Positions 14,227 to 21,397 of a stretch of 22,994 nucleotides of DNA are shown here, one piece after another. The notes beneath the pieces were generated by a model. The model did not search any database. It was given only the letters and a program-made list of their open reading frames with translations, and had not been told where the DNA came from. The stretch's first letter is position 1; each line of letters opens with the position of its first letter. Origin of the DNA: CAIVND01 sp035532075 (GTDB lineage Bacteria > Actinomycetota > Acidimicrobiia > Acidimicrobiales > Bog-793); NCBI GenBank assembly GCA_035532075.1, contig DATKRV010000055.1, positions 1-22,994 on the forward strand, written 5' to 3'. The position numbers and the translations under genes were made by a program.

Positions 14227-14263
14227 TAGAATCTCTCCGTTCAACACCGACATGAGCTGTCGG
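14227..14263 (+). promoter_or_regulatory. tRNA-Lys promoter -10 and leader hairpin
   Basis: TAGAAT at 14227-14232 is a reasonable -10 box for tRNA-Lys, with a TTGCCG 20 bases further upstream (14201-14206). Between them and the tRNA, CCGACA (14247-14252) and TGTCGG (14258-14263) form a 6-bp hairpin with a 5-nt loop. It could be part of the tRNA leader or the terminator of the MFS gene. Confidence 0.45.
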
Positions 14264-14267
14264 CGTG

Positions 14268-14340
14268 GGGCCGCTAGCTCATCGGGTAGAGCAGGAGACT
14301 TTTAATCTCAAGGTGCCGGGATCGAGACCCGGGCGGCCCA
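14268..14340 (+). tRNA. tRNA-Lys (anticodon TTT)
   Basis: A 73-nt cloverleaf. The acceptor GGGCCGC pairs with GCGGCCC, discriminator A14340. The D-arm is GCTC...GAGC, the anticodon loop CTTTTAA with anticodon TTT at 14301-14303, and the T-arm CCGGG ATCGAGA CCCGG. The outermost anticodon-stem pair (27-43) is a G-A mismatch; all others pair. CCA is not encoded. Confidence 0.96.
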
Positions 14341-14737
14341 CCCCACCCCACCACAGGCCCACAGGCCCACAGGCCCACAGGCCCACAGAGCGTTACATTG
14401 CCGCGCCCGATCTGGAACGCCGTAACGTCTGACGAGCCAGATTTTCCTTGATCATCGTCACCGCACGCGATTCCACACTTCAGAATTCATCCGGGGACAG
14501 CTAGGGCTCTCCCATATAGGGAACAAATGGCGAGCGAGGGATGGATGGAAGTCTGAAACTTTCTTCAGATACGACGTGCGAACTCGCGACTGCTTGAGCA
14601 AATGTCCAAAAGAATATCCCGAGATAAGGGAGAGCAGAACTCCAAGAAACAATGTCGTCTCTCCTCCCACGGTGGCTCGAAAAACTGGTTCAAAGCCGTT
14701 AACGAATGAGTTCCGATGACACCCTCTGAGGTAGGGC
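14341..14737. other. Gene-free stretch after tRNA-Lys
   Basis: About 400 bases without a supported gene. It begins with the 8-bp tandem repeat listed separately. Open frames on the minus strand (for example 14458-14871) continue into the aldolase gene in another frame and have no family similarity. Confidence 0.6.
14352..14388 (+). repeat. 8-bp tandem repeat (CACAGGCC) x 4.6
   Basis: Four perfect copies of CACAGGCC (14352, 14360, 14368, 14376) plus a partial fifth (CACAG), starting 11 bases after tRNA-Lys. The copies are identical, so copy number is likely variable between strains. A C-rich run (CCCCACCCCACC) precedes it. Confidence 0.95.
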
Positions 14738-15472
14738 TTAGTAAGCGTCCTGGTCGAGCACCCATTCGTTCGGGATGACGCCCCGTTTTGCCGCGACTGC
14801 GGTGTAGTACTTCCACAGCTTCTGCGAGTGGTTCTGCCGATTGAACGTCGCGGCAAAGGACGCCAGCTCATCTTGTGTCAGCGCCTTCACCGTTCCGAGC
14901 TGCGCAGCAAGAAGCAAAGTCTGGGCATTCTCCACAAAATGGATCACATCCGCAAAAAGCGACGGCACATCTTCGGCGACGATGACCTCACCGTGTCCCC
15001 GAAGCAAGAGTGCGAATCCCGATTCAAGTGTCTTCACCACCGCTCGACCCTGTTCAGGGGTTTGAATCTGCGATGAGTCGTTATGAACGCGGACCCCGGT
15101 CATCCACCTGCTCGCATGATTTTTCACCGGCACCAGCGGAATCCCCTCAACAACGCTGAACACCGTGGTGGGATCGTGATGGAAATGGCCGATTGCTCCA
15201 ATATCTGGGCGGGCACGATAGATCTCAGTATGGATAAAGACCTCTCCAGGTGGCTTACCCTCTTCACTGACGTTGTGACCATCAAAGTCAACAATTAGGA
15301 GCCGTCCGGGGACGAGCATAGAACGCACGTCGTGCACCCTTTGAATCAACAAGGTGTTCGTGCGAGGCAAACGCGCGCTGATGTGGCCGCTGTAGTTCAA
15401 GATGTCTGCGTCAACAAGCATCCGCGAGCACGCAGCAACCTCTTGTCGCAAAAGCTCGAGCGTAGGATCCAT
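14738..15472 (-). CDS. Class II aldolase/adducin-family protein
   Basis: A 244-residue cytoplasmic enzyme of the fuculose-1-phosphate aldolase / ribulose-5-phosphate epimerase fold. Expected metal and active-site residues are present: the phosphate-loop-like LNYSGHIS (26-33), E77 in PPGEVFIHTEIYR, the His pair H96/H98 in GAIGHFHHD, and H160 in LLLRGHGEV. The family includes sugar-phosphate aldolases and aromatic decarboxylases; the long C-terminal extension (HSQKLWKYYTAVAAKRG) resembles the decarboxylase-like branch, but the substrate cannot be assigned. I start it at ATG 15472, five bases after GGAGGAGG; an upstream ATG at 15496 would place that ribosome site inside the gene. No enzyme partner is adjacent; an isochorismatase-family hydrolase lies 2 kb away on the other strand. 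Confidence 0.88.
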   Translation of the reverse strand: MDPTLELLRQEVAACSRMLVDADILNYSGHISARLPRTNTLLIQRVHDVRSMLVPGRLLIVDFDGHNVSEEGKPPGEVFIHTEIYRARPDIGAIGHFHHDPTTVFSVVEGIPLVPVKNHASRWMTGVRVHNDSSQIQTPEQGRAVVKTLESGFALLLRGHGEVIVAEDVPSLFADVIHFVENAQTLLLAAQLGTVKALTQDELASFAATFNRQNHSQKLWKYYTAVAAKRGVIPNEWVLDQDAY

Positions 15473-16358
15473 TCGTCCTCCTCCTTTGTAAGACACCGCT
15501 TGGCAATATTTGACCGCCGCAATGGCCTCTTATCTCCTCAGTAGCCTCGCACCTGCGACGCGTTCAAATCCCCGATATCACCTTTAAGTTTCATGAAATC
15601 TCCTTGCACGGCTCAAGGTGGATGCAAATTTCGACGTAACGCTTACGCCATGGACAAGAGATGACACTCTCCACCCGAGCCTCTGTCATCTATACGAGTG
15701 ACAACCTGTTGCGTTAGAGAAAAGGGGGTTGTCGAGTCTTCGCTTTCAGCGGACGCGGTCAACCTTGTTGACGAGACAAGCTCTCTGAGTTGGTAGAACG
15801 ACCTTTCCGGTGTCGTTACAAACGTCAAGTCTGCGGCATCCAGCTTCATCTGTATTGTCGCGGAATCGACGGATTCGGTGGGGATCGCCCAACTGCGAAA
15901 AGCGAAGGGACTCGACCAGGCCTTGTTGGGGGAGATGGCCTCAAATCCTCGGCTGTTTTCGATACCGCCAGCTCTACTGCGAACAGTGTCTATGTGAGCG
16001 GCGCGTAGGATTCCCACAACCCATCTCCCGTGAGTCGCATTTGTCAATGTCTTTTGCAGCGCAGGCATATTCAGGAATGCAAGTGCTGCGCGCCACGATC
16101 CATCTCGACGGCCCAACCCGTGCAGACATCCAAAACGAAGTCGGCACAATCAGGGATACCCCCACTGTTCGTGACCGCTTCTCGTTCGATATCAGCCCGG
16201 ATGCGTTACACGCGCCCATCATCGACCAAATCCCAAGTGGACATATAACGCAGATCTTTGGCTAAAACACCGCATCACCAAACCGTCAGCTGCGCACCGG
16301 CCAGGCCGCCCAAGATATGCCGCCCATGTTGCGCATCGATCACCATGCGCAACGCGCG
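15473..16358. other. Long stretch with no recognised gene
   Basis: About 885 bases between the aldolase start and the CBS gene end. Two frames look somewhat protein-like but match no family I know. One is a minus-strand frame 15643-16149, whose last half reads as ordinary sequence (LDAADLTFVTTPERSFYQLREL). The other is a plus-strand frame from ATG 16046 to 16265 (about 72 residues, ending SGHITQIFG). They overlap antisense, so at most one is real. Neither has a convincing ribosome site. Decayed genes are possible. Confidence 0.5.
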
Positions 16359-16368
16359 CTAGCGCGCG
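16328..16368 (-). terminator. Hairpin and palindrome at the CBS gene end
   Basis: GTTGCGCA (16328-16335) and TGCGCAAC (16346-16353) form an 8-bp stem with a 10-nt loop just past the CBS-gene stop. Overlapping it, CGCGCGCTAGCGCGCG (16353-16368) is a perfect 16-bp palindrome that contains the stop codon itself. No T-tract follows, as is common for actinobacterial hairpin terminators. The two structures share one base and may compete. Confidence 0.6.
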
Positions 16369-16790
16369 GTGATGTACTGCTTTAGCGCCTCGCGCTCAAG
16401 CTCAAGCTCATCAAGCCTGGTCTTCACCAGGTCGCCGATGCTGACAATTCCAGACAATGCTCCATCGCAGAGAACCGGGATATGCCGAATACGGTGGTCA
16501 GTCATCGTCGACATAAGAGAATCAACAACATCATCTGGAGAACAGACGAACAGATCCTCGGACATGATCATCCGTACTGGAGAGTCTAAAATTGCCGAGC
16601 CGAACTGACTGATTGCGCGCACGACATCGCGTTCGGAGACGATTCCGGAGATACCTCGACCGTCGTCGGAGACGACAAGCGCACCGATCGAGCGTTTGGC
16701 AAGCTCTCGAACGGCATCAATGATCGCGGCGTTCGGACGCACTGTTGCCACATACGAGCCCTTGCGATCCAATAGGCGGGAGATCTTCAT
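16359..16790 (-). CDS. CBS-domain pair protein
   Basis: A 143-residue protein made almost entirely of two CBS domains: the first about residues 8-62 (ATVRPNAAIIDAVRELAKRSIGALVVSDD, then GIVSERDVVRAI), the second about 72-127 (SEDLFVCSPDDVVDSLMSTMTDHRIRHIPV, then GIVSIGDLVKTRL). Stand-alone CBS pairs bind adenine nucleotides as energy or redox sensors and are usually regulators of other proteins; the ligand and target are unknown here. The ATG at 16790 has GGAGGAGG five bases upstream, deciding it over the longer frame to 16892. It ends in a GC-rich palindrome. The neighbouring genes give no clue to its target. Confidence 0.92.
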   Translation of the reverse strand: MKISRLLDRKGSYVATVRPNAAIIDAVRELAKRSIGALVVSDDGRGISGIVSERDVVRAISQFGSAILDSPVRMIMSEDLFVCSPDDVVDSLMSTMTDHRIRHIPVLCDGALSGIVSIGDLVKTRLDELELEREALKQYITAR

Positions 16791-17434
16791 CGCAACCTCC
16801 TCCACGTTCGCGCATGCGATGCGCTTACGATCGATACTTCGGCGCCACAGAGCGCTACAGCTAATGCTGCTCCCGTCCAATGATGAAGTCAAAAGAAATT
16901 TCTACGACAATTTCGCAACAATTGCATCACGTCGAAAACGATTCAAGCGCGTGGATACTGAGAGATGTCTGAACAACACGATCAGATATCTCATTTTGAT
17001 GACAAACCTTCGACACGAACACCACGCGGCGGTGCCTCTGAAACCAATTGGAGAGGTCCCTGCGGGAACGCCACCCATCAGACGTTGGCCTCATAAACCC
17101 GAGTCCGGCCCGAGACGTTCTCGCGTCGTGATTCAGGACCTTCGTTCCGACACAAACACCGGTACATGCGCGGAATGAAGATCTCGGGCAGTTCCAACTT
17201 GCCAAAGTTGTGGCAAACTCACCCGCACTTGGCTCCACTTGATGTTGAATGGGGCAACAGAGATTCGAGTGAGCTGCGCTCGGTACCCCTCGGGACCACC
17301 ACGTTCAAATGTCCCGTTGTACCGCAATCCCAGGGAGACCAAAGCTTGGAAAACGCCCCTTTGCAAATCATCGATCTCGCGGTATCCGGAGAACTCTGCA
17401 ACGATAGTGAGTAGCCAACGAGGAGGAGAGCTAC
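16791..17434. other. Gene-free stretch between CBS and hydrolase genes
   Basis: About 640 bases between two divergently transcribed genes, so it should contain both promoters. I see no recognisable gene. A plus-strand frame 17166-17414 (82 residues) ends just before the ribosome site of the hydrolase gene but resembles no family and has no ribosome site of its own. Confidence 0.5.
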
Positions 17435-18172
17435 GTGACCGAGAGAGTCTGGGATAGGTTCCTCACAGAGCAGGACAAGAGAGCGCTCGCGAAGTTTCCG
17501 AAGATTCCCCGCGACCTTCGCTCGTTCTGCAATCGACCCGCTCTTGTGCTCGTCGATTTTTTCCGCGGCGTCTACGGCGACCGTCCCCAGGATCTCGTTG
17601 AGGCGATGGATACCTGGCCTGGGAGCTGTGGCCTTGCTGCATGGCAGGCAATTCCTCCGACTCAACGACTCCTCAAGGCCTGTCGCCGCATTGGCATGCC
17701 CATCATTCATACGACTGGAATGGTCAATGGAACTATCCAGGGTCAGCATGCGCGACCAAGGCCTTCAGAGAATGAGCCCTCTTGTGGGGAGCCACGCTGG
17801 ATTGCTCCCGATGTACGATACGAGATCATTCCCGAGGTGGAACCGCTCGATGGTGAAACCGTGATCAACAAGATCAGTTCGAGCGCGTTCTGGGGAACTC
17901 CGCTCATAGGGCATCTCATCAAGAACCACGTCGATACCCTGATCGTCTGCGGTGAATCTACGAGCGGATGCGTGAGGGCTACCGTGGTGGACGCGGATGA
18001 GAACCAGTTCAACGTCATCGTTGTCGAAGACTGCACCTTTGACCGGCATGAGGCGACCCACGCAATGAATCTCTTCGACATGCACCAAAAGTTTGCAGAG
18101 GTACGCTCGCTCGAAGATGTCCTTGAATTTCTCGACAAATATTCGCCAGCTCCAGCGGTTCTCGCGAGATAA
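17435..18172 (+). CDS. Isochorismatase-family cysteine amidohydrolase
   Basis: A 245-residue cytoplasmic hydrolase of the isochorismatase/N-carbamoylsarcosine amidase superfamily. The Asp-Lys-Cys triad is visible: D41 at the end of the first strand (ALVLVDFFRGVYGD), K146 in VINKISSSAF, and C179 in CGESTSGCVRATV with the usual cis-peptide region before it. The long N-terminal helix and the WGTPLIGHL segment favour the N-carbamoylsarcosine or maleamate amidase branch over isochorismatase itself; the substrate is not certain. GTG start at 17435 with GAGGAGG 8 bases upstream. A catabolic role with the class II aldolase 2 kb away is conceivable but not shown by operon structure. Confidence 0.9.
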   Translation: MTERVWDRFLTEQDKRALAKFPKIPRDLRSFCNRPALVLVDFFRGVYGDRPQDLVEAMDTWPGSCGLAAWQAIPPTQRLLKACRRIGMPIIHTTGMVNGTIQGQHARPRPSENEPSCGEPRWIAPDVRYEIIPEVEPLDGETVINKISSSAFWGTPLIGHLIKNHVDTLIVCGESTSGCVRATVVDADENQFNVIVVEDCTFDRHEATHAMNLFDMHQKFAEVRSLEDVLEFLDKYSPAPAVLAR

Positions 18173-18348
18173 CCCGCGCTCTTCACTATCTCTGCGATCC
18201 TCGAGGCGCAAAAAGAAACTTCGATCGACCACGGGACTGAGGCTCATCTGCGCGGTACGATGACGATGGCCATCTGCATCTTGGCAGACACGGATTCGGC
18301 CGTGTTGTTTACGCGGATCGAGAAATTGCCGGGAAACGAGCTTGAGCG

Positions 18349-18528
18349 ATGTCAAAACGCCGGAGCATCACCAGCGAGCTCTACCGAGCCGCAAGAATGT
18401 CAAACAACATCCGCGCCGCATCACGAGGTCCTGGGGCATTTGCAACGCGCCAGGTGCGGCGCAAGGTGTACCGAGCGAGCGGAGGATTTACGCGGTCCAT
18501 TCTCAAGTCATTCGGCTTGAGTAAATAG
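18349..18528 (+). CDS. Small conserved basic protein (59 aa)
   Basis: A 59-residue protein starting MSKRRSITSELYRAARMSNN and ending RSILKSFGLSK, with 16 Arg or Lys residues. The opening RRSITxELYRxAR and the middle RQVRRKVYRASGG match a short family that I recall as widespread and uncharacterised in actinobacteria. The reading frame is exact from ATG 18349 to TAG 18526-18528. A GAGC sequence upstream is a weak ribosome site. The protein has no signal peptide or membrane segment; helix content and charge suggest nucleic-acid or ribosome binding, which is only a guess. It lies 176 bases after the hydrolase gene on the same strand. Confidence 0.75.
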   Translation: MSKRRSITSELYRAARMSNNIRAASRGPGAFATRQVRRKVYRASGGFTRSILKSFGLSK

Positions 18529-18879
18529 GCGACGCTCTGCCAAAAGGCAGTGCCCGGCATATTCGGGAGTACCTTTTCACAAGACATTCTCCCCGTATTC
18601 ACGCGAGCACCCAGCCTCGGACATTCAATTGCGGAACTGCCTGTATCTCGAATGAGCGGTGCAAGATGACGTCCTCTCTCGAGAACATGAGAAGTTAAAC
18701 ATTTTGTGAAAAAGGCGTAAGAGAAGTGTGAAGAACCGTTGCGCAACGTGAACTCGCGTCGATGCGCCCTTAAAGTTGCGGTGTCGACAACTTCGTCTTG
18801 TACTCGGAAACGATGCCACGCGGACGATATGCGCACATCACTAAAAATCCGGAAAATAGCTAGGGATAGGGAACTTCTC
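18529..18879. other. Gene-free stretch upstream of kelch gene
   Basis: About 350 bases, presumably the promoter region of the exported kelch protein. CTGCC-AAAA-GGCAG (18537-18550) is a small hairpin just past the 59-residue gene and may act as its terminator, though no T-tract follows. An AT-richer patch lies around 18696-18720. No clear -10/-35 pair seen. Confidence 0.5.
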
Positions 18880-19647
18880 ATGACCGTGATGCAATTATTC
18901 ACAGATGACAGATCCGATCTGACCGCGCGTAAGACCCGATTGAAGTGCCGATTGATCCGGATCGTGTCGCTCGTTTCGATAATAGGAACTCTGATTGGCG
19001 TCAGCTTCTCGAATGCGAAAGCGAGCACACTAAATACCTGGAGTCCGCTCGCTTCGCTCGCAACGGCGCGCACGCTCGCGGGAGCCGCGCTGCTCCAGAA
19101 CGGGTCAGTTCTTGTTGTTGGGGGTGCGTCGACCATCACAACCGCGGGGACTCCCGTCTCAAGCGCCGAAATATACAATCTCGCAACGAATGTCTGGAGT
19201 ACCACCGCAGCCGGAGCTCCTTCGGTGAGCAATGCAGCCGTACTTGCCCTTACCAATGGAGAGGTACTTGTTGCTGGTGGAGTTTCGGGAAGTGGAACTG
19301 GAGCAAGCTCGACATCATCGGCAGAAACCTACAACCCCACGACAAACGTCTGGGCCCCCACGGCCAACTCCATGCCAACCGGAGTTTACGGCGCCTCTGC
19401 CGTCCCACTCGCCAATGGCACCGTCATGGTAGCCGGCGGCTACACCGGACTCACCTCCGCTCCAACGGCAACGAACGCCGTGAGCATCTATTCGCCGGCA
19501 ACCGACACTTGGACAACCGGGGACTCGCTCCCGGTTGGGGACGAGAGCGCCTTTGGGTCCGCCGCGATTCTTTCCAATGGAAATGTGATCTATGCCCAAG
19601 GGGCTCAACGCTCCAGGAGTGGTCAGCAACGTTGCCGAGCTCTATGA
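18880..19647 (+). CDS. Exported kelch-repeat protein, N-terminal part (frameshifted)
   Basis: First part of a large exported protein. From ATG 18880 (AGGGA seven bases upstream) the product begins with a charged region, then a signal segment (LIRIVSLVSIIGTLIGVSF) ending near NAKAS. Kelch repeats follow, each with a (N/D)xW strand, an LxNGxVLVxGG strand and an SAExYNxxT strand: repeat 1 from TLNTWSPL, 2 from NVWSTT, 3 from NVWAPT, 4 from DTWTTG. Repeat 4 is cut after NGNVIYAQG, where the frame turns into unrelated residues and stops at 19645-19647. The remainder continues one base over from the G4 tract at 19600-19603. An upstream ATG at 18739 is in frame but would bury the signal peptide about 70 residues in. 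Confidence 0.85.
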   Translation: MTVMQLFTDDRSDLTARKTRLKCRLIRIVSLVSIIGTLIGVSFSNAKASTLNTWSPLASLATARTLAGAALLQNGSVLVVGGASTITTAGTPVSSAEIYNLATNVWSTTAAGAPSVSNAAVLALTNGEVLVAGGVSGSGTGASSTSSAETYNPTTNVWAPTANSMPTGVYGASAVPLANGTVMVAGGYTGLTSAPTATNAVSIYSPATDTWTTGDSLPVGDESAFGSAAILSNGNVIYAQGAQRSRSGQQRCRAL

Positions 19648-21397
19648 CCCAACACAAAATACGTGGTCTAGCGTCGGAAATCTCGTGACTGCTCGATCAC
19701 ACGCCGGCATTGGCGTGCTCGCGGATGGTTCGGTGTTGCTCGCGGGCGGACAGGACGCACGCGGCACTGCGATCGCGAACGCGGAACTCCATAGCCCAGT
19801 GACCAAGAGCTGGTCTGCCACGGCATCTCTTTCGGCCGCGCGAGTCGGAGCCACCATTGCCACCCTCGCGACGGGACAGGTGATCGCAGCTGGTGGTGTC
19901 GACGCGACGGGTCACGCGCTTGCCAGCGCGGAGACCTACTCCCCAACGACCTCAACGTGGACAACAACCGGCTCACTATCTACCGCACGCGAGAACGCCA
20001 CTTCGGTGGAACTTGCTGGAGGCCTGCTGCTCGTTCTCGGTGGAAACGACGCAGCTGGTGCAGCGATCTCCTCTGTCGAATCGTATTTCTCCGCAGTTCC
20101 GGTCACTCTGGCGAATGTCGCACCCGCAGATTTCGCCACTGGCACAACAAAAACTCTCAGCCTCAGCGCAACCGGCGTTCCAACTCCGGTGATCTCGGAG
20201 AATGGCACACTCCCAAAAGGGTTGGTCTTCAACATTGGCTCCAACGGGACCGCGACGATCAGTGGAACCGCGACCGGGCCCGTCGGAACGTTCCCGATCA
20301 CGGTTACGGCAGCCAATGGCGTGCTCTCGCCGGTAACAACTGCGTTGAGCGTGACGGTCACGCAACCGGCCGCGCCGGGTTACGTTCTCGCAACCATCTC
20401 AGGAGCAGTCTTCGCCTTTGGTCAGGCGACCAAGTCAGGCCAAGTTCGCTTACGCCCGAGATTCCGGCAGATCGTCGCAATCGCGCGCAGCCCCGGGACG
20501 ACCGGCTACTACCTCGTTACATCAAGGGGAAACGCCTTCAATGAGGGAGGGGCGCCCTTCCTAGGCTCTGCGGCAAAGACAGATCTGACCGCTCCCGTCC
20601 GCGGCTTCGCAACCACCTCAGACGGGCATGGATACTGGCTTGTTACGGCCGATGGATCGGTCTACGCCTATGGCGACGCGACCTCATTTGGCTCGGTCTC
20701 TGTCAATGCGCGTGTCAGAACGATTATTGCAATCGCGACAACGTTAAACAACAAGGGGTACTACCTCGTCTCTTCGCGGGGGAATGTCTTCACCAGGGGC
20801 GACGCTGTGTTTTACGGCTCGAAGGCCAGCGTTCGGCTGCCCCATATGATCGTCAGCTTTGCACTCAGCCCGGATGGCAGGGGTTACGACCTTGTCTCGT
20901 TGGGGGGGAACATCTGGAATCTCGGTGACGCTCATTTCTACGGTTCGCCGGCCCGATCAAAACTCGCCTCCCCGGTCGTTTCGTTTGTCCCGTCGCTCGA
21001 CGGAAAAGGGTATTACCTCTTGACCGAGAAAGGCGCGCTCTATCGGTTCGGAGACGCACTCAATCTTGGTGTTCCGACCATCCCCCCGAGCCGCACGTTC
21101 GCCGCAATCGCAATTCCCGACCAGGTAAAACGCTCCGTGGGGCCGATTGCAGCTTCAACTAAACTGCGCGATCGCTACCTCGCTCCCTTCGCTCGCACGT
21201 GTCTAGGGCAACAGTGCAGCCCGAGACATTACTGCATAAGGTCTGGTGAGGTCTCCATACCCTGGCGCCAAACAGATCGCGCGATGATCTTCGAAAGGTC
21301 CGCGCGTTCACGATATCGGCTCGCGATGTCGCGAGCCTCCTCGAGGAGGCCTTCGGAGAGCGTCGTCGGATTCAATCCGAGAGCAAGGAAACGCTGA
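19592..21397 (+). CDS. Exported kelch / Ig-like / 42-residue-repeat protein, C-terminal part
   Basis: Continuation of the kelch protein in the second frame (true junction about 19603). Numbering from the ATG at 19592: the rest of kelch repeat 4 and repeats 5-7 (to about 167), completing a seven-bladed propeller; an Ig-like domain of the He_PIG type (about 171-257, TLPKGLVFNIGSNGTATISG); then six repeats beginning at G263, 305, 347, 389, 431 and 473, exactly 42 residues apart. Each reads like GYYLVTSRGNVFxxGDAxFxGS. Similar repeats are frequent in secreted actinobacterial proteins. After about residue 513 the sequence becomes basic and unlike the rest, and from residue 546 it is antisense to the UDP-sulfoquinovose synthase gene, so the last 90 residues may not be native. 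Likely a surface adhesin or carbohydrate-binding protein (inference). Confidence 0.82.
   Translation: MPKGLNAPGVVSNVAELYDPTQNTWSSVGNLVTARSHAGIGVLADGSVLLAGGQDARGTAIANAELHSPVTKSWSATASLSAARVGATIATLATGQVIAAGGVDATGHALASAETYSPTTSTWTTTGSLSTARENATSVELAGGLLLVLGGNDAAGAAISSVESYFSAVPVTLANVAPADFATGTTKTLSLSATGVPTPVISENGTLPKGLVFNIGSNGTATISGTATGPVGTFPITVTAANGVLSPVTTALSVTVTQPAAPGYVLATISGAVFAFGQATKSGQVRLRPRFRQIVAIARSPGTTGYYLVTSRGNAFNEGGAPFLGSAAKTDLTAPVRGFATTSDGHGYWLVTADGSVYAYGDATSFGSVSVNARVRTIIAIATTLNNKGYYLVSSRGNVFTRGDAVFYGSKASVRLPHMIVSFALSPDGRGYDLVSLGGNIWNLGDAHFYGSPARSKLASPVVSFVPSLDGKGYYLLTEKGALYRFGDALNLGVPTIPPSRTFAAIAIPDQVKRSVGPIAASTKLRDRYLAPFARTCLGQQCSPRHYCIRSGEVSIPWRQTDRAMIFERSARSRYRLAMSRASSRRPSESVVGFNPRARKR

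Noticed and set aside
15783..15805. tRNA D-arm-like string CTGAGTTGGTAGAACG
   Set aside because: No matching anticodon arm, T-arm or acceptor strand in the following 80 bases.
16696..17178. 160-residue plus-strand frame
   Set aside because: Starts antisense to the CBS gene, no ribosome site, no recognisable domain.
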